The notes below the pieces were generated by a model. That model was not told the origin of the DNA, searched no databases, and saw only the letters and a program-made list of their open reading frames with translations. Source: Acidaminococcus sp050873445 (lineage in GTDB: Bacteria > Bacillota > Negativicutes > Acidaminococcales > Acidaminococcaceae). Taken from it: a stretch of DNA of 64,000 bases. A program made the position numbers and the translations under genes. The stretch spans positions 41,166 to 105,165 of the forward strand of contig NZ_JBNMIU010000001.1 in assembly GCF_050873445.1 (NCBI RefSeq), written 5' to 3'. Position 1 is the stretch's first letter. Each line of letters opens with the position of its first letter. Below, one piece after another: positions 15,717 to 23,856 of this stretch.

Positions 15717-17030
15717 ATGGAAAGGAACAGCGAGAGAATCGGAGAAACAACCATTGCTGTGGTAGGCCTGGGGTATGTGGGCCTGCCTCTGGCTCTGGCT
15801 TTTGCAAAAAAGTACCCCACCCTGGGGTATGATGTGAACGAGGCGAAACTGGCTTTGTACCGGCAGGGGGTGGATCCCACCCAGGAAGCCGGGGATGACG
15901 CAGTGGCCCATACCACCCTGGAATTTACCGGGGATCCGGTCCGGCTGGAAGAGGCGTCTTTCATCATCGTGGCAGTGCCCACTCCGGTGAGTGACGACCG
16001 TCTGCCGGACCTGACGCCGGTACGGTCAGCCAGCCGGACTGTGGGGCAGCACCTGCGGCCGGGGACCATTGTGTGTTACGAAAGCACTGTGTACCCGGGG
16101 GCGACGGAGGAAGTCTGCGGCTCCATCCTGGAACAGGAAAGCGGGCTGAAAGCGGGAAGGGATTTCCATCTGGCCTATTCGCCGGAGCGGATCAATCCGG
16201 GAGACAAGGAACACCGGCTGCAGAATATCCGGAAGATCGTTTCCGGGGATACTCCGGAAGTCCGGGATCAGGCAGCGGCTCTGTACGGTTCCATCCTGGA
16301 GGCACCGGTGTACCCGGCTTCCTGCATTAAGGTGGCCGAAGCAGCCAAGCTCATCGAGAATACACAGCGGGATGTGAATATCGCCTTCATGAATGATGTA
16401 TCCATGGCCTGTCACGCCATGGGCATCGATACCCAGGAAGTAATCGACGCCATGGATACCAAGTGGAACGCCCTCCATTTCCGGCCGGGACTGGTGGGTG
16501 GCCACTGCATCGGCGTGGATCCCTATTATTATCTGTACGAAGCCGAGCGGAAGGGGCACCTTTCTACCATGACCGCTGTCAGCCGGCGCATCAACAGCCA
16601 TATGTCTGATTATGTGGTGGCCCAGACCCTGCGGGAGATGATCCGGGGGGATCTGCGGATGCGGCAGGCCCCGGTGGTGCTGCTGGGCATTACGTTCAAG
16701 GAGGACTGCCCGGATACCCGGAATTCCCGGTCCATGGATATCTACCATCAGCTGAAGGAACTGGGATTTACGGTGCAGGTGGTGGATCCCCAGGCGGACA
16801 TGCGGACCTTGCCGGAAGAGATCCGGAAAGACATGATTCCCCTGGAACAGGTCCGGAACGCACAGGTGCTGCTGTTTGCGGTGCGGCACAGAGAATTCCG
16901 GGCGCTGAAACTGGCGGATCTGGATGCCATGTATGATCCGGATACACCGTCGAAGATCCTCATCGACGTAAAGGGCATGTACCACCGGGACGTGCTGGAA
17001 CAGGCAGGGTATCAGTACTGGAGGCTGTGA
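15717..17030 (+). CDS. UDP-N-acetylhexosamine 6-dehydrogenase (WbpA/TviB/WecC-type)
   Basis: 437 aa. NAD-dependent four-electron oxidation of a UDP-HexNAc to the uronic acid. Rossmann loop VVGLGYVGLPLALAF near the N-terminus, substrate segment KLIENTQRDVNIAFMND, catalytic Cys264 in GGHCIGVDPYYY, and the C-terminal UDP-binding domain with GITFKEDCPDTRNS. The NTQRDVNIAF segment and FRPGLVGGHCIGVDPYY are typical of the TviB/WbpO/WbpA group acting on UDP-GlcNAc or UDP-GalNAc; the exact sugar is not decided. Several in-frame starts (15693, 15708, 15711) precede ATG 15717, which has the best spacing from AGCGGTGA. It should supply the activated aminouronic acid for the synthase at 20090. Confidence 0.85.
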   Translation: MERNSERIGETTIAVVGLGYVGLPLALAFAKKYPTLGYDVNEAKLALYRQGVDPTQEAGDDAVAHTTLEFTGDPVRLEEASFIIVAVPTPVSDDRLPDLTPVRSASRTVGQHLRPGTIVCYESTVYPGATEEVCGSILEQESGLKAGRDFHLAYSPERINPGDKEHRLQNIRKIVSGDTPEVRDQAAALYGSILEAPVYPASCIKVAEAAKLIENTQRDVNIAFMNDVSMACHAMGIDTQEVIDAMDTKWNALHFRPGLVGGHCIGVDPYYYLYEAERKGHLSTMTAVSRRINSHMSDYVVAQTLREMIRGDLRMRQAPVVLLGITFKEDCPDTRNSRSMDIYHQLKELGFTVQVVDPQADMRTLPEEIRKDMIPLEQVRNAQVLLFAVRHREFRALKLADLDAMYDPDTPSKILIDVKGMYHRDVLEQAGYQYWRL

Positions 17031-17031
17031 T

Positions 17032-17925
17032 ATGCATCTGAAGAAGCATCTGCTGGCGATATTCAGTGTACTGGTGGTGCTGGGGCTGTTTTATTTTTAT
17101 GCGATTTCGGATATTTTCCATCCCAAACAGATTGCTACCTACGAGAATTTCACGGCCATCGGAGAAGAGTACAACGCAGACCAGGAGCTGCAGCAGGCCA
17201 GAAAAAAATATGCGGACTCCCGGGAACAGGCAAAAGTCCTACAGGCCAGTCCCAGTCCGGGGCAAAAAGTCATCGCCCTGACCTTTGACGGCATGGAGAG
17301 CCGGGGGAACATGGAAGCCATTCTGAAGGCCCTGCAAAAACATGGCTGGCACGCCACCTTCTTTGTGGAAGGGTCCAATGCGGCCCGGGAAAGCACGGTG
17401 ATCCAGAAGCTGGTCCAGGATGGCCAGGAACTGGGGAACTACAGCTTCGTGGGCATTGACAAGGCTGAACGGCTGCCGGCGGACCGGCTGCTGGAACAGT
17501 TCGTGAAGACCCAGAAGGTGCTGCAGGTGACCAGCGGCAAGCCGGGCACCCTGCTGAAACTGCCGGATACCCGGTATCTGCCGGCGGTGCTCCGGGCGGC
17601 CAAAGCCAGCGGTCTGGACTATGCGGTGCAGAGCACTGTGACCCTGCGGCCGAAAGAACTGGGCCAGCAGGGGGCCTTTGAAAAGGTACTGGCCCGGCTC
17701 CCGTCCGGGTCCATCCTTTCCCTGCGGTTGGATCATCCGGTGCCTCTGGTGAAGAAAACGAAAAAAGAGGCGGATGTACCCGCCATTGACAAACGGCCCA
17801 CCATCAGTGATGCGGCGCAGACTGCAGTCAGCGATGTGCCCCTGGTACAGCTGCTGGAGCAGTTCTTCGATCTGCTGGCGGCCCGGGGATATACGGTGGT
17901 TCCGGTGGGAACCCTGATTCGATAA
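17032..17925 (+). CDS. membrane-anchored NodB-fold protein with degenerate active site
   Basis: 297 aa. One N-terminal TM (LLAIFSVLVVLGLFYFYAI), a short helical stretch (DQELQQARKKYADSREQ), then a divergent divergent-polysaccharide-deacetylase fold: KVIALTFDGMES, ATFFVEGSN, DGQELGNYSFVG, and VVPVGTLI at the end. Motif 1 TFDDG reads TFDG (84-87), keeping one Asp. Motif 2, normally GNHTxxH, reads GNYSFVG (135-141), so both metal His are missing. Deacetylase activity is unlikely; a binding or scaffold role is inferred. It starts one base after the dehydrogenase stop and is followed 24 bases later by another NodB-type gene. Confidence 0.75.
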   Translation: MHLKKHLLAIFSVLVVLGLFYFYAISDIFHPKQIATYENFTAIGEEYNADQELQQARKKYADSREQAKVLQASPSPGQKVIALTFDGMESRGNMEAILKALQKHGWHATFFVEGSNAARESTVIQKLVQDGQELGNYSFVGIDKAERLPADRLLEQFVKTQKVLQVTSGKPGTLLKLPDTRYLPAVLRAAKASGLDYAVQSTVTLRPKELGQQGAFEKVLARLPSGSILSLRLDHPVPLVKKTKKEADVPAIDKRPTISDAAQTAVSDVPLVQLLEQFFDLLAARGYTVVPVGTLIR

Positions 17926-17949
17926 TGGTGCTGGAAAGGAAGCTGTAGA

Positions 17950-20085
17950 ATGAAATTCCTCAATCATAGAAAAATCATTTTGATCACCTCCTTCCTGGCA
18001 GCGCAGAACCTGCTGGGCTGGGGAATGCTGCCCAGTGAAGCGGCGGTACTGTCCCCGGAGGAACAGGCTGTCCATGAAGCAGAGCTGAATCTGATCGCGG
18101 CCCAGAAGCGGCTGATCGAAGCCCAGCGGGCGCTGATTGCCAAACAGCGGCGGGAACTGGACAGACGGGGAACGTCTGCAGCCGGACGGACGATTCCTGC
18201 GGCAGAGGTACAGGAACCGGAAAATCCCATGACCGGGTCCTTCTTTGATGGAACGGCGGACAGTGGGGTGTCAAGTGCTCCTGTGGCAGCAGAGCCGCCT
18301 GTGGAACAGCCCAGACGGGAACAGCTGCCGAAAGCCCTGGAACCGGCGGTACTGCCCCAGAAAGTGGTAGCAAAACCCGAAGATGCGGCGGTACCTTCTC
18401 TGCAGGGAAAAGCACCGGCCGGCTACGGACGGGCAGTCATCAGTTCCCTGCTGAAGCAGAACAGGGGACAGCTGGCCAGGGAAGAAAAACAGCTGTATAC
18501 CACGGCTCAGGCGGTACCTTTTACGTTTACCGGCTTCAGTCGGAAGGAAAGCGTGGATGCGGTACTGCGGGCACTGAAAGCCATCGGGGGCCGGGGGACG
18601 TTTTTCATTACAGAAGGAGAACTGAAAAAATATCCCCAGACGCTGCGGGCTGTGATCGATGCCGGACAGGAAGTGGGCATCTGCATCTATCCCAAAAAGT
18701 CAGAGAATACGGCGGATATTGTGGCGGATATCCTGCGGACCCGGCAGGAACTTCAGGCCTATGGGGTGGATACCCGTCTGGTACGGCAGTTCTCCGGGAC
18801 CATCCGGCCGGAGACCCGGGAAGCGGTGGCGGCAGCCGGATGCCGGCTGATCAGCAGTTCGGTGAATGCCGTCCAGAGCCGGCACAAGGATTACACCAGC
18901 CCGGAAAAGATCCTGGGCGAAATCTACGGACCCGCAGTGAAATCGGCCAACAGGGGCGGCATCATCCAGATCCGCATGGACTGGTATACGAAGCCCGACC
19001 TGGCAGCGGAGCTGCTGCTGTATTTGAAACGGAAGAAAATCGACAACATTGCCTACAACGGATTCGGAGATGTGAGCGGGGTGAATCCGGCCAACGATTC
19101 CGCCTACCGGATTACCAGCGTAGGGGATATCCTGGCGGACAAGGCCCATCTGTGGCAGTATCCGGTGCCGGAAAAGGACTGGCTGCCCCAGCTGAAACGC
19201 CGGCCCCTGCTGGAGCACGGAGCCTCCCATGAGGAACTGATCGATGAACTGTCCAAACGGTATATCGGAGAACCTACGGTGAAGGAAGACCGGTCCATCG
19301 GACTTACGGCCAAAGATTTCCAGAAACTGGATCTGACCGGGACGGTAAAAACCGAGGAACCGGTGGTGTTCTTCACTTTTGATGACTGGGGCTATGATGA
19401 TTCGGTGAACAAGGTCCTGTATGTGCTGCGGAAGCATCACGTTCCAGGTACGTTCTTCGTGCTGACCCATAATGCAATCTATAATCCCAACCTGCTCCGG
19501 GCCATCGCCCAGCAGGGCTGTGATATCGGCAGCCATACCAATCTGCATAAGCCCATGGCTACGGAAGATGCCCACGGAAAGGAACAGCCCACGGAAAGCT
19601 ACGAAGAATATTTCCGGGATGTGGATACCTCCTACAGGCGGCTGGAAAGTACTCTGGGCGACATGCACTGGGCCAACGGCCGTCCGGTGCTCACTAAGAT
19701 GCTGCGCCCGCCCACCCTGGCCATCAGCGCCATGGGCGTACGGGCCATCCTGGAAAACGGGTTCGAGTACATTGTGAACGGCCATACTTCCACGGAAGAC
19801 TATGCGGCGCCGGACCTGGTGACTGAACTCCAGCGGATCCGGGATGGCCTGTACTATCGTGGCAAAGTCCGCAATGGTGCGGTGTTCGTGATGCATATGA
19901 CCAGCGGAGCCCGGTATACTCCCATGGCCCTGGATGTGCTCCTGACGGAGAATGAGAAGAAACCGGAGGGGGATCCTACCAAGTTCAAAGTGGGCCTGCT
20001 TTCGGATTACCTGAATGATGGGTATTCCCAGGCCAAGAGTGAACAGCAGCTCCGGGAAGAGAAAAATCGGATCAAGTGGTGGTAA
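17950..20085 (+). CDS. exported tandem NodB-domain polysaccharide deacetylase (first domain degenerate, second intact)
   Basis: 711 aa. N-terminal signal or anchor segment (ILITSFLAAQNLLGWGMLPSEA), a coiled coil at about 38-74 (EEQAVHEAELNLIAAQKRLI), and a Pro/Glu-rich linker to about 160. First NodB-fold domain at about 185-400: motif 1 is TFTG (192-195) and motif 2 is replaced by GICIYPK, so no metal site. Second domain at about 468-690: TFDDWGYDD (D478, D479), GSHTNLHKP (H529, H533), MLRPPT, and VFVMHMTSG, a full set for de-N- or de-O-acetylation. It should act in the periplasm on the polymer made by the next gene. It ends 4 bases before the synthase ATG. Only this protein in the cluster has a complete deacetylase site. 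Confidence 0.85.
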   Translation: MKFLNHRKIILITSFLAAQNLLGWGMLPSEAAVLSPEEQAVHEAELNLIAAQKRLIEAQRALIAKQRRELDRRGTSAAGRTIPAAEVQEPENPMTGSFFDGTADSGVSSAPVAAEPPVEQPRREQLPKALEPAVLPQKVVAKPEDAAVPSLQGKAPAGYGRAVISSLLKQNRGQLAREEKQLYTTAQAVPFTFTGFSRKESVDAVLRALKAIGGRGTFFITEGELKKYPQTLRAVIDAGQEVGICIYPKKSENTADIVADILRTRQELQAYGVDTRLVRQFSGTIRPETREAVAAAGCRLISSSVNAVQSRHKDYTSPEKILGEIYGPAVKSANRGGIIQIRMDWYTKPDLAAELLLYLKRKKIDNIAYNGFGDVSGVNPANDSAYRITSVGDILADKAHLWQYPVPEKDWLPQLKRRPLLEHGASHEELIDELSKRYIGEPTVKEDRSIGLTAKDFQKLDLTGTVKTEEPVVFFTFDDWGYDDSVNKVLYVLRKHHVPGTFFVLTHNAIYNPNLLRAIAQQGCDIGSHTNLHKPMATEDAHGKEQPTESYEEYFRDVDTSYRRLESTLGDMHWANGRPVLTKMLRPPTLAISAMGVRAILENGFEYIVNGHTSTEDYAAPDLVTELQRIRDGLYYRGKVRNGAVFVMHMTSGARYTPMALDVLLTENEKKPEGDPTKFKVGLLSDYLNDGYSQAKSEQQLREEKNRIKWW

Positions 20086-20089
20086 GTTT

Positions 20090-21979
20090 ATGGCAAAGAA
20101 AATCCATGGAGAAGTACTGGAAGATGTACTCATGCGGGAACGGCCGGACCGGCGCCTGCTGCCCCATGTGCCGGGGAAGCGCCGCAGCGGCCACAGCAGG
20201 CGGGCTTTGCCCGACGAGATCCTGGAAAAATACAGCTATCTGAAGTTTTCCAGCGGGGAAATGGCCAACGAGCGGTACCTGGTGGATTATCCGGTGCGTA
20301 TCAGTATCGGGGGACGGACCTTCCAGGGAGTGGCGCAGGATATTTCTGTCACCGGGATGGGGCTCATGGTCACGCCGGAGGAAGCGCGGAACCTGATCAA
20401 AGCAGGGAAGGCAAAGCTTTCCTTCGAAATCACCCCGGGTACCATGCCGGAAGGAATGGAAATGAAGGTGAAAGTGGACGCTCACGTAGTGCGGCCTTCT
20501 GCAGAGCAGCTGGAAGCCGACCTGGCCCGGCAGCAGGCGGAGGGAAAGGACACGGATAAAGTCCTGGTGGGCCTTTCTTTCGACCAGAATCTGCTGGACG
20601 TGAGCCAGCACAACAGCCGGTTCGATGTGCCCTTCGTGTCCAGCCTGCTGGCCATCATTTTCCTGTGCATCGTCCTTATGCGGACGGAATCCATCATCTA
20701 TTTCAAATTCGATAAGTATCTGTACCTGTACAGCATCATTGCCAGTACGTTTTTGCTGGTCAAGTACATCTTCGGGGCCTTCTACCGTCCGGTGAAGGTG
20801 GATCCCAATTACACCCCCGGGGTGACTATCATCGTACCCTGCTTCAACGAGGAGACCTGGATCCGGCGGACCATTCTGTGCGCCATGGACCAGTTCTATC
20901 CGCCGGACAAGCTGGAAGTGATGGTAGTGGATGACTGTTCCACGGATCATTCGGTGGAGAAAATCAAAGAGACTATTGAAGAAATCAGGATCAAGGAAGG
21001 GCCGGAAACGGCAGAGCGGGTCAGCTGCCTGGTACAGCCGGTGAACAAGGGCAAGCGGGATGCACTGGCCTGGGGTGCGAAAAAAGCGAAACATGAGCTG
21101 GTGGTATTCGTGGACAGCGACAGCTTCCTGGATCCCTACGCCGTGCTGAACCTGGTGCAGCCTTTCAAGGATGCCCACTGCGGCGGGGTGTCGGGACGGA
21201 CGGATGTGGCCAATACGTATACCAACTCCCTGACCAAGATGCAGTCCGTGCGGTACTACATCGCCTTCCGGGTGATGAAGGCCGCCGAGGGTCTGTTCGA
21301 TGCGGTGACCTGCCTGTCGGGGCCTCTGTCCTGCTACCGGAAGGATCTGGTGCTGAAGTATACCGATGCCTGGATCAACCAGCGCTTTCTGGGCCACAAG
21401 GCGACCTTCGGGGACGACCGGGCCATGACCAACCTGATCCTGCGCCAGCATCATACGGATTATCAGGACACGGCCATCTGCTACACCATCGTACCCAACG
21501 ACTATGATGTGTTCCTGAAGCAGCAGATGCGCTGGAAACGGAGCTGGCTGCGGGAAAGCCTCATTGCCTCCACGTTCATGTGGAAGAAGGAACCTTTTGC
21601 TTCAGTTTCGTTCTACATGGGGGTGCTGGTGCCCATTGTGGCGCCGCTGTGCGTGTTGTACAACCTGATCTACATTCCCCTGATCCACCGGATCTTCCCC
21701 TTCACCTTCATCTTCGGCATGTTCCTTATGGCCGGGCTCATGAGCGCCTGCCAGTTGCTGCTGCGGCGGAGCAGCACGTGGCTGTACGGCCTGTGGTTCT
21801 GTCTGTATTATGAACTGGTGCTGCTGTGGCAGATGCCTGTGGCCTGGTTCACGTTCTGGAAATCCACCTGGGGTACCCGAATGACTCCGGCGGATGTGGC
21901 GGAAGCAGAGCGGAAAGCAAAGAAGAAGGCCGAGAAAGAAGCACGGAAACAGGGAGGAGGAGACCACCATGCTGGCTGA
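20090..21979 (+). CDS. PilZ-fused processive GT2 polysaccharide synthase
   Basis: 629 aa. N-terminal Arg-rich tail, then a PilZ-like domain at about 58-180 with motif D84-x-S86-x-x-G89 (DISVTGMG). The first PilZ motif, RxxxR, is not plain: it reads R62-YLV-D66. Two TM helices follow (about 190-210, 222-242), then a GT2 domain with DD (281-282), DSD (342-344), GDD (441-443) and QxxRW (478-482), the full set for a processive beta-glycosyltransferase of the hyaluronan/chitin/cellulose/PNAG type. More TM helices are at the C-terminus, with a basic tail. An in-frame ATG at 20015 is inside the previous gene; ATG 20090 is used. Predicted to polymerise and secrete the glycan across the inner membrane under c-di-GMP control. 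Confidence 0.88.
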   Translation: MAKKIHGEVLEDVLMRERPDRRLLPHVPGKRRSGHSRRALPDEILEKYSYLKFSSGEMANERYLVDYPVRISIGGRTFQGVAQDISVTGMGLMVTPEEARNLIKAGKAKLSFEITPGTMPEGMEMKVKVDAHVVRPSAEQLEADLARQQAEGKDTDKVLVGLSFDQNLLDVSQHNSRFDVPFVSSLLAIIFLCIVLMRTESIIYFKFDKYLYLYSIIASTFLLVKYIFGAFYRPVKVDPNYTPGVTIIVPCFNEETWIRRTILCAMDQFYPPDKLEVMVVDDCSTDHSVEKIKETIEEIRIKEGPETAERVSCLVQPVNKGKRDALAWGAKKAKHELVVFVDSDSFLDPYAVLNLVQPFKDAHCGGVSGRTDVANTYTNSLTKMQSVRYYIAFRVMKAAEGLFDAVTCLSGPLSCYRKDLVLKYTDAWINQRFLGHKATFGDDRAMTNLILRQHHTDYQDTAICYTIVPNDYDVFLKQQMRWKRSWLRESLIASTFMWKKEPFASVSFYMGVLVPIVAPLCVLYNLIYIPLIHRIFPFTFIFGMFLMAGLMSACQLLLRRSSTWLYGLWFCLYYELVLLWQMPVAWFTFWKSTWGTRMTPADVAEAERKAKKKAEKEARKQGGGDHHAG

Positions 21980-23852
21980 TGAGGAGTATACCCGCCAAAA
22001 AGACCGGCACAAGAGGAAACGGGCCATCCTCCAGGGCATCATCCTGGTGGCACTGGTGGGTGTCTGCATCGACGCCCTGTTTGTGTTCTCCACGTATAAA
22101 CCCTATGCGGCAGACCAGGTGTCCGGCCAGGACCGGGGCTTCGTGGCGCTGAGCTATTTTGGCGTGGACCGGACGGGCAGTTCCGACCTGATCGGTTCCG
22201 ACCTGCTGGATGAGCATCTGACTGCCCTCCAGCAGAACGGCTTTGTGACCATCACCGGCAAGGATATCGAGAACTACTACAAGAACGGCCAGAACCTGCC
22301 GGCCCATGCCCTGTTCCTGAATTTCGAGGACGGCCGCCGGGATACAGTGGTGTTTGCGGAAAAACTGCTGGAAAAGCACAATTACCACGGCACCGTGTCC
22401 ACCTATGCGGACAACCTGAAAGGAGACGACAACAAGTTCCTGCGCCCCAAAGAGCTGCTGGACCTGACGAAGTACGGCTACTGGGAGCTGGGCAGCAACG
22501 GGTACCGGCTGTATTTCATCAACGTGTTCGACCGGTGGGATCATTACCAGGGGAACATGAACCCGGTGATCTATTCCCACATGGCCTCCGTATTGGGGCG
22601 GAAATACAATCACTACCTGATGGACTACATCCGGGATGACAAGGACTTCCCTGTGGAAAGTTATCAGGCCATGAAGGACCGGATCACCGATGACTATACC
22701 ATGCTGCGGGATACGTACACTGAAAAACTGGGTTATGTGCCCGCTGTCTATACCCTGATGCACGCCAACACCGGCCGGTTCGGCAACCATCCGGACGTGA
22801 GCGCTGTGAACGAAAAGTGGATCCGGCAGCTGTTCGCCATGAACTTCAACCGGGAAGGGTACAGCGTGAACAACCGGAAGAGCAGTATCTATGACCTGAC
22901 TCGTATGGAGCCCCGGGCCTACTGGCCGGTGAACCACCTGCTTATGCGCATTAAGGACGATGGGTATCCGGACATCCGGTTCGTGGACGGGGACCCGGAG
23001 CAGTACGCCCAGTGGAACGTACAGAAAGGGGCGGCCGAGTTCAAGGACCAGGCTATCTACCTGACCACGGACAGCAAACAGAGCGGTCTTATGGAACTGA
23101 GGGACAGGGACAATCTGCAGGATGTGCGGCTGACCGTGGCCCTGAAGGGGAACCAGTTCGGCACCCAGAAGATCTATCTGCGGGCCGGAGAAGGTCTGAA
23201 CCGCTATGTGACAGTAGGCCTGGTGAACAACCATCTGGTCATTGGTGAGAAGTACGGATCTGCCGAAAAGACCCTGCAGGATCTGGATCTGCAGCTCTTC
23301 GACGGGCAGTCCTATGATTCTGTGGAACAGGATCAGAAGGCTGTGGCGGAACAGGAACGGGAAGTGATGCTGCGCTATGCGCCCAATACCACTGTGGCCC
23401 AGAATCAGCTGGAGCAGCTGCAGAAAGTGCAGCAGCAGAAGGCCAGGACTGTGGAGGAAGGGTCGCCGGAATACCATCCCACCCTGAGCTACCACAAGCG
23501 GGGGAACCGGAAGCTGGAAATCGAACTCCACGGCAACCTGCTGACGGTCAGCGTGGATGGAAGGGCGGCTGCGGCCAATCTCAATGTGTCCGTGACGGGG
23601 CCCGGACGGCTTTATCTGGAAAGCCGCTGGCCCGGGTACGGCTACAGCCAGACCAACCTGGCGGACGATGTGTACGACGGGGTGTTCGATGGGCTGAAGG
23701 TACAGCAGTGGAAGCCGGAAAAAGGTGACAAGGCGCCGGTACTTTACGACCTGCACTATACCGGCTGGAAGAATGTGAAGTACCAGGTCAGAAAGAACGG
23801 CTATCGGGTACTGGATAAAGTACTGAGCTTTGTGAAATACAGGATGAGGTAA
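21969..23852 (+). CDS. membrane-anchored PgaB-like protein with degenerate NodB fold and C-terminal jelly-roll-like domain
   Basis: 627 aa. One TM near 21-42 (ILQGIILVALVGVCIDALFVF) puts the rest outside. Residues about 55-350 resemble the PgaB deacetylase half (VALSYFGVD, HLTALQQNGFVTITGKDIENYY, LPAHALFLNFEDGRRD), but motif 1 is NFEDG (118-122) and motif 2 reads GSNGYRL (175-181), without the His pair. The C-terminal part (about 515-580: YHKRGNRKLEIELHGNLLTVSVDG, GPGRLYLESR) looks like a concanavalin-type sugar-binding sandwich. Between them is a helical, Gln-rich stretch (QLEQLQKVQQQK). The GGAGGAGA site at 21954-21961 supports ATG 21969, 11 bases inside the synthase gene. Role inferred: polymer handling in the periplasm. 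Confidence 0.75.
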   Translation: MLADEEYTRQKDRHKRKRAILQGIILVALVGVCIDALFVFSTYKPYAADQVSGQDRGFVALSYFGVDRTGSSDLIGSDLLDEHLTALQQNGFVTITGKDIENYYKNGQNLPAHALFLNFEDGRRDTVVFAEKLLEKHNYHGTVSTYADNLKGDDNKFLRPKELLDLTKYGYWELGSNGYRLYFINVFDRWDHYQGNMNPVIYSHMASVLGRKYNHYLMDYIRDDKDFPVESYQAMKDRITDDYTMLRDTYTEKLGYVPAVYTLMHANTGRFGNHPDVSAVNEKWIRQLFAMNFNREGYSVNNRKSSIYDLTRMEPRAYWPVNHLLMRIKDDGYPDIRFVDGDPEQYAQWNVQKGAAEFKDQAIYLTTDSKQSGLMELRDRDNLQDVRLTVALKGNQFGTQKIYLRAGEGLNRYVTVGLVNNHLVIGEKYGSAEKTLQDLDLQLFDGQSYDSVEQDQKAVAEQEREVMLRYAPNTTVAQNQLEQLQKVQQQKARTVEEGSPEYHPTLSYHKRGNRKLEIELHGNLLTVSVDGRAAAANLNVSVTGPGRLYLESRWPGYGYSQTNLADDVYDGVFDGLKVQQWKPEKGDKAPVLYDLHYTGWKNVKYQVRKNGYRVLDKVLSFVKYRMR

Positions 23853-23856
23853 GACT

